From Mortierella sp. BCC40632 (lineage: Eukaryota; Mortierellomycota; Mortierellomycetes; Mortierellales; Mortierellaceae): a stretch of DNA of 64,000 nucleotides. Positions within the stretch are counted from its first letter, which is position 1, and every line of letters begins with the position of its first letter. The position numbers and the translations under genes are program-made. The notes beneath the pieces are model-generated. The model did not search any database, was not told where the DNA came from, and saw only the letters and a program-made list of their open reading frames with translations. Shown one piece after another: positions 12,507-25,923 of the stretch. The stretch covers positions 119,501-183,500 of the forward strand of contig WAEK01000018.1 of NCBI GenBank assembly GCA_011634665.1. The letters are read 5' to 3'.

Positions 12507-15500
12507 TTACATTACTTTGTCGTCCTCTGCACCTGAGCTACGTTCTCCATCCCTTTCCTTCTCATCAACCTTTCCAGCTTCGTCAAGGATCGGCCCCGAC
12601 GCCGAGGTCATTGATAATGAGACCGATTCCTCCGTAGTGTTTCCATTCTCTCCTTTCCATTTTGAAGGCGACTCAGGGCCGTTCTCAGGAGCTCCTTCAC
12701 TCTGGGTGTTGGGCGCACCATTCTCTTCAGAATCTGCCTCTGTATCCCCAGTGATGGCTGGGTCGCCCATACTATCCATCATATCTGCCCCAGAGGATGC
12801 TACCGATAGAGCTTCTGGATTGTTGTTGCCACTGGCTTCGAGTGGTGGTCCTGCCCCAACTCGGCTCTGAAGAGACAGGGGTGCCTTGAGCGATGGAGGA
12901 GGCGCTTTACACATAGCAGTCGCTCGTGATGCAAGCTCCGCTGCGCTAATCTTTTTGCGACTCCTCCAATCATCCATGTCAGGCTCAGCATCCGCATTGA
13001 TGGGTGTTGCTTCTTCGTCCTTAGTGCCAGATGATGGGCCGGGTGAGGTGGGAGGCTCCTTATTGCTACTAACCTGTCCTGAAGACTTTGACTTGTCCTT
13101 CCCGATTTGACTGTCCGGACCATTTTTTTCCTCATACCCATCAGCTGTCAAGAGAGAACTAGGATCACGCTGCTCCTGTTCCATGGATCCAGCAGCCATC
13201 GTAGACATTTTAGCAATCTTGATTCTTGCATCGTCATCCTGTTCTCCGTCTTCGTCCATATATTGAACCCTTTTGCTCGAACTTCCTGTGTCAGTACCCT
13301 CCCCTGTGTCAGCCACGTCTTCCATGGTGCTCGATCCGTCCGTGGCTGTCTGGGCTCCATTTAGAGTAACTGAGTAAGGCTCTACATTGTTCTCGAGTTG
13401 CCAAAGGAGTTCCTTTGGATACAGGTCCGATCCGCCGACTTCCATAAACAATTTGCTGTAACACACAGCAAGCAGGTGGCCGATTTGCCCTTCTGGTGCC
13501 ATCTTGTCGTTCAATTTCTTTAGCTCGCTTAGCCTCTGAAGCACTGTGAGTCGAGGAGGTTTTGGTTCCTGTTCAAACATCTTGGCTTCATAGATCGCTG
13601 CCTTTTCTCTGAACTCTGTTCTCGGAATCACCTCGGCTACTGGCAAGTGGGGGTCTGGCCCAACCTGATCTTGGAGCACAGAGAGATAGGCATCATAGAG
13701 CAACTCCCAAATCTCCTTTAAATCAAGAAGGAGACTGTTGGCTCGCCTAACCTTTCTGGCAAGAGAATTCAGAGTCTCGACATCCTTGGTTTCTTTAGCT
13801 AGGAGGATGAGAAATCTGGTATACTCGCCAACATAGACAAAGTGCTTGCCACATCGCTCGTACTCGGGTTTCCAAACAGAACTCACGAGCGTCTTTTGAT
13901 TGCTCTTGATCTGGAACAGGCTTAAAATCTCGCTCTTGGCTCTCTCAGCATCGTGATAAACATTGTGGAGAATCCATGCTTGCTAAGGATGGCAAAATTA
14001 AATGGATAGATTTGGATTTTTAGAACATGAGTGCTTCGACAAAAAAAAATAAAAAAAAATAAAAAAAAATAAAAGTGAATTCACGCCCTGATTGGGAATA
14101 GTAGGTTGCAACTTCCATACCCTGAATACTGGCCTATGGTGCCAGTGCCGTTTGTCCAATTGCCTGATCCGTGCCAATCCTTCACAGAGACAGCGGAAGG
14201 CTTCTAGCTCCTCTTCTGTGCGCTGGCTCGTTTCACCATCAGCATCCTTCCCTTCCTCGGGTTGTATTTTTGGAGCCTCAAATATACAAGCTTCACCATC
14301 TGTCGCGTTGAGTTTGGTGTTTCCAAATGTGCGTCGAAGGAGCGACTCCACTGTGTTTGGCTATCAAGATTAGGAAAACAAAAGGTACCTTATCATATTA
14401 GAGACGAATCAACATAGCTCTATGATATTAGCTACAACTATTGTGAATGATACCATAGTATTCATACCTTGATTTTGTTTGAAGCGAGATACTTTGTCAG
14501 GGTAGAGATTAGCTTGTAAGCTGGCTCAAACACCTTCTCATTTCCTAGGTGGCCTGCACGAATAGGTACCCTGTCTGCGGCGTGTCTATACAACGCTAGG
14601 ACCTGGTCTGGCTTTCCTTCTAACTTTTCGAGACACTTGGCCAACATCCAAGGAGTCCGCCAGCCTTGGTTGTGAAGTGAAAGGGATCGCTTGAAGCAAA
14701 ATGCAGCAAACTTATAAACTTGTTGCGGCATCGGCTCAGGAATGTCGATTGTGATGGTACCCCCAGTTTCACAGAGGGTTTCGACTCCAGTGCTCCGTCG
14801 CATGGCCTGCATTCTCATCGGCTGGGACATGATGCCATAGAGAAGATTGCCAAAGTCATACCAGAAAGAAGCCTGTCTCTGGTGCCAGTTCTCCTCTTGA
14901 ATTGGAGCAGTCTTGGTAACAGGTTTCCGAACCTTTTTGGCAGTCGGTCCTGGTTCAACAGATTCTTCTTGGTCGCTGCTGCTGTACTCCTTAAGTGGTT
15001 CCTCCCAGGCGGAATCCATGTCATTATCGGTCTGACTGTCGTGATGGCCGGGAATGCTAGTTACTCCGTTTGTAGGCTCTGAAGGGCAATCTGGTTTCTT
15101 TGGACACAGTCTGACTGCCTGGGCAAAACAGTGAAAGGCTCTCCTCTGGAGATCGGTGATCTTGGAATAGTTGTTTTTGATATCCGCGGCACTGAAGACA
15201 AGATTCTCGTCCGCAAGGTATGAATAACAAGATGCTAAAGCATACCACGAATCCCAGCTGTCTGGGTTTACATGAATATCCGACCGAAATTGGTCGATTG
15301 CATGCTGAAGATCTTCCAGGGGCTTAAACTGACTATTTTTTGCCTTGTTCTTGAACTGAGACAGAAATATCTTTCCTTGGATTGCATAAATGGTCTTGTA
15401 TACTGAAGCTAGTTTGCTCGAAGGCGGTTGCTCCATCGTTGGCAGTCGACTAGCCGAGTTGACTAAAATTGCCTCTGCAAAGTTGATTTCTGACGATAGA

Positions 15501-18500
15501 TATCCATCAATGATCTCACGGTTCATGGATAATACAGCGTTGCTTTCGTATGGAGGTGTGCCTAATGCCTCTTCTACGCGATCCACTGCATCCTTGAGGT
15601 CGCTCCGCATCTGACCCCGCAGAGCCTTGTCGGACAAGGATCGTTCAAGGAGTGGAAAGAATTCAACTGCTGCCTTCTTGTCAAAGTCAACCGGTACTGA
15701 CGAGTGTTCAATAGGATACTGTCCATCGACCTAGAATAAGTTCAAAAAAATGTGAAGTAGACATGTCAGTACATAATTTGTAAAACCATTTTTGGCTGAA
15801 AAGTGATAGATTGGAGGAAGAGATACTTACGCTCAAAGAAATACCATATATACAATAGTAACACTGGTTCTCTTCTTTCCTGTAAAATTCGCCACTCATA
15901 GGAGAGGAAACCTTGAGAGCCAACTGGATAAGATGACCTAGCGGAAAAAAAAAAAAAGTCAAAACCAAGCAAAATCCAGTCGCGGTATTTTTGCCCTGTG
16001 ACCAAGAAAGTCTTACTAACCTCCTTCTATACCGCACATCTCACGAACTCCAAGGTCGTCATGGATCAGTGCAAGGAGTTCCATATACAATGAACGGGAA
16101 GGACCCGAATACTGGTTCAATGCTGTGGAAGAGTTTGTTGTTAACGGCTGCGAGAGAACTCTTTGAATGGTGTCAGGATCAAGATCCAATGAGCTCAATT
16201 CCAATGCCTTCGCTGCTAATGGAAGTGGCGCCGCCATTTCTTGATCTAAACCGTCTGGCCCGGAACTGGCGCTATCGTCACACCAGGCAGGTAAAAGCAA
16301 TAAAAGTACGAGCCAGGCACGAACTATGATGATATTGAATTGCTCCAAGTGTGGCCGGTATTTGAGAAGACTCGAGTAGGAAACCTTGATGTCGTCATCT
16401 ACGAGTCGGTCTTGGTGGAGAATATTGACGAATCCGAGTCGTACGATAGCCAGGATACCGCATACAAGCTTTTGAAGACGACTTGGGTCTAAAGAGCCCA
16501 ACAACTCATTGAGAGCACAAGTTTGAAGGGTATCTCTCAAATGGAGCAGCAATAAGCTGCACTGCATCAAGAGATGCCATAGTTCAGATGCTTCGGTCTT
16601 CTCAGTCACTGTGCCCACTAGCGCTTCCGCCACTTGCATAAACATCTCAACTGCACACTGAAATTGCTTTGGTCGTTGCTGCAATGAATCGCACGACTAT
16701 GAAAAAGCAGATTATGCGAGTTAATATCAAGGAATATTGTGTGGTTGTGCTATTGGAGCAGCTTCTGAAATCAAGCTCCTCACCTTGTAGAGTAAACCCA
16801 TGAGCTCCATTCGCTCAGACAGTGGTCCTGTGAGTGAGTCTGAGAGTTCTCCATCAATGTTCCCGTCCGTCGAATCGTTAGACAAGAAGATTGGCTCGAG
16901 TCTCGTCATAACTGCCTCGAAGTCATTCTCACTAAAGAGCCGTTCCGCGTCCAGTACATACTGGTGAGTCTTTAGCTTGCTTAGGCGCTTCTGAATCCTC
17001 TCAGCGCTCAATAGAGAGTCATATTTGCTATATATATTTTTTTTTAAAAAAAAATCGGCAGAGTTTCTTAGATGTTTAGCGACCATAGAGTTGGATTATG
17101 CAAATTGGTTTCAAGCATTTTTCTTACCAATTAGGGAGATTAATATTAGCGACCAAGCCTTCTCTGACAGCGACCGAGCATTCTTCGAAACTTGAAATGG
17201 CTTCACCAGCGTTTCCTTTACATTGAGCATATCTCCCCAAGAGCCAGCCCAGTCTGAATGTGATGAGCAAAGGAGGCAAAGAATAATAATAAGCATTAAA
17301 AATACGCAAATTAAATCCATAAAATCTCGAGACCGTCTCTGCAGTGACCGCTACTTTACCTAACACCTGCTGCCTTGCGCCAGTTAAAAAACGGTGAAGT
17401 TTGACACTCGTCTTCAGCATCATCAATCGGCTCTACGACAGACTCTAGACCAGCTAGAAATAGCCATCGCCGAAGATGCTTCTCAAGCTTTGCAACATTC
17501 TCAGTATCAACCTTCTTTGCACCTCTTCCTCGTCTTGTCACAACTGTAAATGGCTGCATGACAGATGTCACGATTTCATCCAAATACATCTCGCACACCG
17601 AGAGTTTCAGCTAAAGAAGGCAAAAAAAAAAAAAAAAAAAATGGAGCGATTAGCCACCAAAGTGAACTTGAGAATTAAAAGGTTGGGACATAATACCTTA
17701 GCTTAATCAGTGCTTACCTCTAATTTCGTCCGCTGCTCTGACTCTTTGGATTTACCGTCCACAGGCTCGTCAAGTTGAAGGTACTCCACGAGCTGATCTT
17801 CAATATCCAAGACGATGGTGATTAGATACGCCTTCAAGCCTTCAGGCCATCGCCGTTGCCAATTCGGGACACTTTGGTCGGGTCCTAAAGAGTCACCAGA
17901 GCTCGAGAATCCTGATAAGAGCGTCAGAACAAACTCACAGAGGTAGCTTACTACCCCAGAGTTTGTCTCGTTCATCCTGCTAATAAACTCGATCACTGGG
18001 TGCTCATCCTGTAATTCATCCACAGACATGTTTTCAGCCTTCTCTTGTGTGAATATTGCAAAATGATTGGTCTTTTGTCTAATGAATCAGGGGGTGATAT
18101 GGATAAAAGCGAGTGAGCAGCCTGGCAAACACGTACTGCAAATCATATAACCACATGCATGTCTGATGGTCTAGAACTACTTACTGCTGAACATGTTCAA
18201 TTGCCGACGCTTGAACGAGAGCGCCAGGCCTCTCCAGATGTTTGTTGATTGTGTTGAGTAAGACGCATAGCTTTGCTGGGAAAATATCCTTGGATTCTGC
18301 TGGTGACTCTGGATCTCTGCTGACAAATGCGTTCTCTAGGTCCATACCGAATTTAGAAAGCACAATCGAATACTTGGCCAAGATTTCCAGACTTTCCTCC
18401 TCGCGTTTCTTCTTGGTCACCTCAAACTGATCTAACTTGTCACGGACTCGCTTAGATGTTCTGACAGATAGATTTGACAGATATCCGTTAGTCATATATG

Positions 18501-20296
18501 ATCAATTCACGTTGCATCAGTTGAGTAGGGCTTTTCTCAACAATGTATACCTTAGTCCAGACCGCTCTTCCACTTCTTTGCGCTTCCTCTTCAATGCCGC
18601 TGCCTGCTCCGTGTCAAGTGATTCCTTTTCTTGCTGTTCAGAAAAGTCCTCGGGCACGTCCTTTGTCTGAGCCGAGCTTTCGGCAGATGGTTGCTGCTCA
18701 TCTGTCATACATACATCGTCACTATTTTTCTCTTCTGCAGACCCGGTATCCTCTTTGACGACTTCAACTTCTTCCTCAACATCAACCAGGGCTACTGAGG
18801 TCATTGGAGTGTCTTCATCAGAAATTTCCTTTTCCTCCTGTTCCTTCTCTTTTTCTGTTCGAATAATCAGTCGCTGATTGCAAAAGGTTGCGTCCGAATT
18901 ATCCATTTGAGCCTTGTATTCTGTTAGTAGGAGCTTTCCTAGGTCCAGCCAAGTAATGGATTCAAGGTGAAGCTCCCTGGGTTGTCCATCCAAGTTCACT
19001 ACGGGATCCAGATTATTCCTTTTCGGGAAGTGGTTGTTCTCCTGCTGATTAGTACTGCCCTGGATTCTAACGCGTAGCATTTCCTGAAGTTCCAATCCGC
19101 GAGTGTAATATGGAGAGATACTTAATGCTCTCTGAACATACTCCTGGCATGCTCCAAAGTCGCCAATTTGGTATAGAACCTAGAGTGATCCACAATGAAC
19201 AAATAAATAAATAATAAACAAATACGACATCATAAGTTATCTTGCTCAAGTTGCCTCACTCAAAGGTTGTCGAGATGCAACTTTAGGCCAGATTCGCACT
19301 CATTTGTCATACATCACACAGGGCTTCTAGGCATGACCACTGAGTCGGTGAGAGATCCTGGTCTCCTGATATTTCCTCCGCAGTCGAATGACCGGATTGA
19401 TGATTCGCTGAGCTTAACGCAGAGTTGCCTAGGCCACATTCGAGAGAATAACGAGCAAGCTTGTGTTTTTTCTCCTTTGCCGCCAATATCCCGATCTTGG
19501 TCCAAAGTGAATTGTCGGAATTATCGAACGTCACAGCCTGAAATAAGTGAGAGATGGTGATTACGCAAGTCAGTTCCCAAGGACTTGTGGCTAGTTCCCA
19601 AAGTAGACATTTAACAAGTTAGGGTATACCTTTAGGTAAAACTGTAGCGCCAACGCCGGCGAGCCTTCTGGAGACTGTTCAAGGATAGAGGCATAGTTTG
19701 TGTAGACAAGGTACTGCAAGAGCCGGAGAGATGTTCCCTTTGCTGCTAGCTCAGTCTGAGAAAAAGGAAAGGACATGAATCCTATTAGAATTGATGCAAT
19801 GATCCATGTCTCCTCGATGCGAAATTGGGGCAGGTAAGCTTCCTGAAGTTCAAAAAAAAAAAAAAAAAAAAAAAAAAATGTACAGGAACATTACATCGGT
19901 ATCCAGCATTTGTAAAAGATCTGACTCGATGAGATCCTTCAACATTATTCGAGCCTCATCGAGCTTTCCTCGTTGTAAAAGCCGAATGGCTGCTCGATAA
20001 ATCCCGAGGCATTTCTCTGCCTGAACGTGAAGGATCGACGAGATAGAGTGAGTAAGACCTTGTTTCCAGTTCCATACATCTAAAGTGCCCTTCAACAAGA
20101 GTAGCAAGAGTGGATTCTATATGTACCTGAATCTCAACAGACTCTTCCTCCTTCCGCTTTGTCTGCTCCTCCTCATTAAGAACAGCGAATCGAATCTATT
20201 GACCGCGAACAAAAGAACCAATGCAGAAGTTAGCAATAGTGAAAGACGCGTCACAGAACAAGTGACCCCTTTGTACGAGGATGAGATCCTTGCCAT
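12507..20296 (-). CDS. HIR3: HIR histone chaperone subunit Hir3/CABIN1
   Basis: TPR-scaffold subunit of the HIR (HIRA) complex, which deposits histone H3-H4 outside S phase and represses histone genes. Family signatures in order: an N-terminal TPR region (YRAAIRLLQRGKLDEA, ALQFYLKAVTFDNSD), a second helix block with YQIGDFGACQEYVQRAL, an acidic linker (about 18600-18870), SKRVRDKLDQFE, and the typical C-terminal NPDSWDSWYALASCYSYL and DKRHWHHRPVFR motifs. About 16 exons join in frame, the largest being 14469-15730 and 12507-13985, giving roughly 2080 residues (human CABIN1 is 2220). The last 320 residues are acidic, Ser-rich and probably disordered. Weak point: the first exon. The ATG at 20296 gives about 14 residues with a poor donor (GTGACG or GTCACT) before the exon at about 20127-20195, so the true start could differ. 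It is divergent from YME2. Confidence 0.85.
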
Positions 20297-20838
20297 GGCG
20301 GGCGGGAATATGACCCCACGCAGACTTGGGGATGGCCAGGCCTGATGCTGAGTGAGGCTGATGGAGACACAGGGAATGTCCTGATGCTTGGAAAGTCGCT
20401 GGATGATGGACCTTTTTGCCATTCAACGAGAAGGTTATATGACAGTGGCTTTGGGCAGACCAACCTCAACCGAAGTGCTGGTTCCAGGTCATGAAAACTC
20501 TCTTTGCAATACGAGTTGTGGTGCACTAGGTGTGTGGAGCCCTCTGAAGTAAGGCACTTGACACCTCATGATGATTCCTCATTGCATGAACGCCTGTGGT
20601 AGACGCTAATCCAGACTCTCTCACTTACCTCGTTAGCCTGTCTCGAGCCCACTCAGGCCCGAGCCCCTTCACTCGTCCTCTTCCTCTCACCCTCCTAAAT
20701 GTCCTGCGACTGGTGTTCAACCCAAAGGGGTCAAACTTGAACCTCTTTCTTGTCCCCCTCCTCCCACCCCTCTTCTTCCTCCCACTATTCCGCCATTTTT
20801 TCTTTCTTTCTTTCTTTCTTCTTCCTGGAAAATATTCA
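20297..20838. promoter_or_regulatory. Presumptive bidirectional promoter, HIR3/YME2
   Basis: About 540 bp between divergently transcribed HIR3 (-) and YME2 (+), so both promoters should lie here. A pyrimidine-rich stretch with a TTTC tetranucleotide run at about 20803-20820 sits just before the YME2 start codon and probably belongs to its 5' UTR. No specific factor site is claimed. Confidence 0.45.
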
Positions 20839-21580
20839 ATGTACCGCGCTATTGCCAGCAAGGTACCACGTACCTCAACAGCCCTACACTGGCCACACCT
20901 GCTCTTCTCGACCAGGCGCCCAAGCATAGATTTGTTCAGGAGCGGAATCCTTCGGCCTGGAACCACCTCCTACACCACATCGGCACAAAAGATACCCACA
21001 AGAGAGACCACGCTTCTGTCCACACTATCCTCTAGTCGACAGTGCTATCGATCAAGTCGGATACTCTCAAAGAGGGCTTACTCGATTGAATCGGCGTCAG
21101 AGAATGCGGTAGCAGCAATCGATGAAGAGGTAAGGCAACTAGAGAAAAAGGAAAAAGAAAGGAAAAAGACAAAAAAAAAAAAAAAAAAAAAAAAAGGATC
21201 TTGCCAGACTTTTTCTTCTTCATTTGTCCTAATTTTCCCACGCGCCTTTTTGTCTTCTTTTTGTCTTTTCTTTTTGAACTGGATGTCAACTTGATCCTAG
21301 ATGCCATTAAAATATGGTCTCTTATACTTTGACAACGCGTATCCTCTCAGGATGGGTTGGTGGGATATTCGGTACTCACTTCTTAAACCAGGATGGAGAT
21401 CACTGGAACGAAAAGCCAAGAAGGAACTTGTTCCTCCTGAAGACGGAATGCCCTTTCATTTCAAAATTGGAGGTATCGAACCAAGGTCAGTTCCTCTTCT
21501 CCCCCTACACCCCTTTCCTTTCCTTTCTCTCTTCTCGCCAACAAAAAGGAAAGGAAAGGAAAGGAAAGGAAAGGAAAAAG

Positions 21581-21619
<39 letters not shown>

Positions 21620-24519
21620 GGGCATCATCTGATATTGCTTTTTTCTTCTTCTTCTCCCCTCCATTCCAGATTAAAAGATGGAGGAATGTTTGTCCATTTT
21701 TCATATGTTCACCCAGCCTCCTACACCACAAGGGAAGCGCTCAAGGAAATCGAGAGCAGATGCGAACTTCACCTCAAAAGTCATGGACACTACATGTGGT
21801 TCAATTTCCAAAAAGTACGCGCCTTCCTTGTCAAGGGATCCCCCTTTCTGGAAGACATGGCTAGCCGTTACCCCAACAAACGGATCCGAGTCGAATACAC
21901 AGGCGATCTGGAGGTCGAAGGATTGTACACCTTGTTCCGTAAATATGGCAAGATTATCGACATTTACCCACAACCTTTGGTCAAGGATATGCCCAAACAG
22001 GCCATCGTCCAATACTCACTCTTGCGTGCTTCCACCAGTGCTAAAAATTGTCTTCACGGGGCAGAGATCAATGGTACTCATCTAAGAGTTACCTACGAGC
22101 GTACATTGAAGAGCAATGTGATATGGAACTGGCTCTCGAACCATCCACGACTGAGTGTCCCTCTGATCGGTTTTGCTGTCGCAGGAGTCTCCTTTGTTAT
22201 CTTTGATCCGATTCGAGTTTTTAGTATGCACGCTAAAATATCAAAGTTGTTTAGTGCAAACGAATACTCGGTCCTGCGATGGCTCCGAAAGGAGACCATT
22301 GGCCGTCTCACGAGGGCACCTGTGGAAATATTGCCAGCAACAGGTTGGCGTGAAAGAGAAGAAGAGGAAGAAAAACTTCGCAAATGGCTTCGTATCCCTC
22401 CAGGTACACCTGTCTGACTATTCAACTTTGGGCAAAATAACGTCATGTGCGCATGTGAAAAGGATATACTTCTCGATTCTGTATTACTCAAATCCCCCCC
22501 CCCCTTGATTCTCCGATAGAAACATTTGCGATCGTACAAGGACCTCGTGGCTCAGGAAAGACGGACATGGTGACTTATGCTACCAAGGATAAACGCCATA
22601 AAGTGATTATCCGTTGTGAAGATCTGGCGAATGCACGGAGTGAAAACGAAATCCTCACCAGCCTGGCCAAACAAGTCGGATACATCCCATTGTTCCAATT
22701 CATGAATACACTCAACAACATGATGGACATGGCTATCACAGCAACTACTGGACAGAAAGCAGGTGAGCCATCTAGTCTGTGAGATGGTAATAGTGACCTA
22801 TTGGGAACCAATCAAAATGATTAACGCTCTAACATTTTTTTTTTTTTTTTTTTTTTTTGATCAGGTCTATCGGCTACATTCGAGGGTCAACTGAAAAAGA
22901 TTTTGGACACACTGACAATCGCTGTTCAACAGTCATCTCCTACGAGGGATATGTCCAATATTTCACCAGAGGCCATTATGAAAAAGATTGAAATGACGTT
23001 GGAAGAGAAGGCGCGTCGACAGGGAACCTCCTCAACTCCGATATCCGACTCGGCTTCTACTAAACTATTAACGGAAAAGTTCCGTCGGAAAAACAAGGAC
23101 AAGATCAAAATGAAAAAACGTGATAGCGAGGAAAGCAAGTGGTGTGATCCAGACGATATTCCAGTGGTCATCATTGACGGATTCATGTCAAGAGGAAAAG
23201 GTCCCCACACACAGGAGCTTTGGACCTTTTTGTCAGACTGGGCTGCCGTCTTGGTCGAGAACCATGTTGCCCATGTTATTTTTGTCAGCAACAACGTTGC
23301 AGCTGCCAAACCACTTTCGAAATGTATGTCCTTTAATGCTTCACTGACTCAGTAGCTTGCTAAAGGGCTATATACTCTTGTCTCTCAAGTCATGGAACTA
23401 ACATTGTTTCACTGATGGAAATGAATGAACGTAGCACTCCCCAACATGACTTTTGAGACCATTGTTCTCTCTGATGCAACTCTGGACTCGGCTTTGGAAT
23501 ATGTATACAAGAACCTAGACAAAGAAGACTATCCAAACATGGCTCCTTTTGTCGAAACTATTGGAGGCAGACTCACAGATCTGGAGCTCTTTGTTCAAAA
23601 GGTCAAGAGTGGCATCAGTCCAGAAGGTTTGTTGAGGGATGATCGGGGGGAGGGAGGGTTTCTTTTAAGAACTAGAACAAGTCACCATGTTATCAACACT
23701 GACAACCTGTCTCGATGGGTCTAGATGCTGTGAATGATATCCTAGGAAGAGCTGTTATCGAGATCCGAAAAGGTGCGTTTGACAATGACTCTGGAGACAA
23801 GGACAAGAAATCACACGGATGGACCCCTATTCAATTCTGGATGATTCTGAAGCAGCTGACAGCAGCTGATGCAGTAAGTGGAGAAATATCCCTCCTTTAA
23901 CGAAGCACTAGACTTTTTTTTCTCGAAAGCTTCCTTTTTAACCCCATCCAACACTTTTTTGATCTGAACAGGTTAGCTACGATGAGCTCAAGATCCATCC
24001 TCTCTTCAAATACGATGATGGCCCTTTTAGCGCCATGGAGCAAGCAGAATTGATCACCATTAGTCATAAGAATGGTACAACACTCTCCTTTTGCCTGATT
24101 CAAGTCCCCACCTGTAAAAGTTGATCGTTTCTCTTTTCTTGATACTAACCCTAGAGCATTCCTTAGGTCGCCCATACTTGGTTCGGCCTGGAAAGCCAAT
24201 CTATCGAGCTGCCTTCCAAGAGATACTCTCCGACAGCGGGTTCGCAGCAGTGATGAATCTGGAATGCAGTACGTTCCTGGACAAGGATGAAATGACCAAA
24301 GTTGCCAAATGGGAGACTGAGCTACGAGAACTATCGAGTCTACTTCATAAGGATGGTTCATGGATATTTGGTGGAGGCCGAGTACCCAAGGAGGTTGATC
24401 AAAGAGTCAAGTGGCTCATGAAGAAGCTGGCAGAAAGTCATGCCAAAGTCGAAAAATACGAACAAGAAATGATTCAGTCCAAGGTGGTGATTGCGACTGC
24501 CGCAAAGACCTGTCATTAG
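20839..24519 (+). CDS. YME2: Mitochondrial escape protein 2 (Yme2/Rna12-like), inner membrane
   Basis: Yme2 is an inner-membrane protein that affects mitochondrial DNA stability and nucleoid organisation. The ATG at 20839 starts a Ser/Arg/Thr-rich, acid-poor presequence (about residues 1-80) typical of mitochondrial import. Next come an RRM-like domain (about 232-301, with the RNP-like stretch GLYTLFRKYGKI), a single transmembrane segment (about 320-338) and a C-terminal AAA-like domain whose Walker A is GPRGSGKT (412-419); VVIIDGF looks like the Walker B. Nine exons: 20839-21129, 21301-21485, 21670-22403, 22520-22762, 22865-23323, 23435-23626, 23725-23873, 23972-24074, 24167-24519. All phases agree and give 902 residues (yeast 850). 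Introns 1, 2 and 4 carry poly-A or poly-T runs of 19-37 bases. Confidence 0.88.
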
Positions 24520-24557
24520 AACACAAGGGTTGGGCCTTCTACCTCTCTCTCGTAGCA

Positions 24558-24595
<38 letters not shown>

Positions 24596-25368
24596 ACACG
24601 TTGCTCATAGAAGTGTGAGGAGCCTATCATAGGTTAGATTTGTAGCATTACCAGGGGAGGATTCTACCAACCGTTCTTCTTGATCCACGTTGAAGTGGTC
24701 ATCTTTGGTTGTCTTTTCTTTCCGTTTCACGGCATCTGCCTACAATTACAGCGATCGGTTTAACCCAATTCGATAGATGAACTCTAGAATGAACCAGCCA
24801 ACAAAGGGCCTCTATGACATGTTGCTGAATGGGCACCTCTTACTGGCTGACTCGGAATAAGGTTCTTGAAAAGAGAGTTCGGTAACAGAACAGTCTTTTT
24901 TTGCTTCACTACACAAAATGCGGTGGTGAGGTAGATCCTCCTTCTCCTTCTCCTCGAGACCCAAGATCCAGGGTTTGTGATCGAGAAACGAGGGCTGCGG
25001 GAGGTCATGCAGAATCCACAAGTTGAATGCAAAGGTGTAAGCAAAGGTCAAAGGAGGTACAACTTTTTTTTTTTAATTTTTTCTTTTTTCTTTCTGGATG
25101 TTTTATTGAGAGTTTGGAGGTTGGCCTCCTATTAGAAGTATGTGCAGGGGGGGGAGGTTGAAACGGATGAAGATGGTTTTTTTTTTTTTTTTTTGTGCTT
25201 GCTTGAGTACTACTCTATCGCTGCTCAGCTGCGTAATCAGAGTTGTGCGAAGAGGAGAAGGAAGAGAAGGAGGGGGTTGAATGTCTCTTTTCTCTCCTTA
25301 TATATTTTTTTTTTCTTCTTCTTCTTTGTCAGATGACTGATGGCAAATGCCTTCCCAAGGCAAGTTTC
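24520..25368. other. Intergenic with poly-T run
   Basis: About 850 bp between the convergent ends of YME2 and the small membrane-protein gene. A run of 34 T lies at 24561-24594, just past the YME2 stop, and shorter T runs at 25064-25075 and 25180-25194. Open frames here are short, start mostly at non-ATG codons and resemble nothing I know. Confidence 0.6.
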
Positions 25369-25596
25369 TTAGTCTAGCTTTTTCCGATTGGTGGCTCCAC
25401 CGGAACTGGTTGCTGTTGCTGATGAAGATGCTTGCATCTGATCGTACATGGCTGCCTCAGCCTCCAGTCTTTCCTTGTTCTTTTGCTCGGCCTGCTTGCT
25501 CATGTTGACAAAGTATGGCCGGATGACCAACCAGACGCCGATGATTACAACAGAAAGGATGATGTCGTCCTTGGAGTACGAAATGGCATTGCCCAT
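25369..25596 (-). CDS. Small single-span membrane protein, possibly Pga2-like
   Basis: Intronless 75-residue protein. The ATG at 25596 is preferred over an upstream in-frame start because the extra residues would only translate an A-rich leader. About residues 11-28 (IILSVVIIGVWLVIRPYF) form one hydrophobic span ending in an RPY motif. A charged, coiled-coil-prone stretch rich in Lys, Glu and Gln follows, then a Ser/Thr/Ala-rich tail ending in NRKKLD. Size, one early span and the IIGVWLVIRPY pattern recall the fungal Pga2 family (ER protein involved in protein trafficking, essential in yeast). The C-terminal basic motif I would expect in Pga2 is missing, so the assignment is tentative. It is divergent from OGG1. 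Confidence 0.5.
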   Translation of the reverse strand: MGNAISYSKDDIILSVVIIGVWLVIRPYFVNMSKQAEQKNKERLEAEAAMYDQMQASSSATATSSGGATNRKKLD

Positions 25597-25923
25597 GGTG
25601 TCTTCTTTTTTTTTTTTTTTTTTGTAACGGTAGGAGAGAGTGTCGAGAATGTCTGAACTGTGGAGGGTTTCGATTAAAAAGGTGGAGGGGCCTCGCCCCT
25701 TAACATTTCCCATCGATTTGTTCTTCTCTTGCGCAACTGGTCGACGCTCTTTTTTTTTTTCTTTCCTTGTCCCTTCTTCCTTCCCTAGCTTCCCTTGCCC
25801 CCATTCGAAACATCCTACACTCAGGACAGGCGGAAAACTAGGCTCTGAAAAGGATCAATACCCGTTATCGGAAACATAAACAAGGCCTCTCCCCCCCCCT
25901 TCCCCTAGATCACTTGTACTTTT
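25597..25923. promoter_or_regulatory. Presumptive bidirectional promoter, small membrane protein/OGG1
   Basis: 327 bp between two divergent start codons, holding short T and C runs (25600-25623, 25750-25760, 25889-25902). No defined element is visible. Confidence 0.4.
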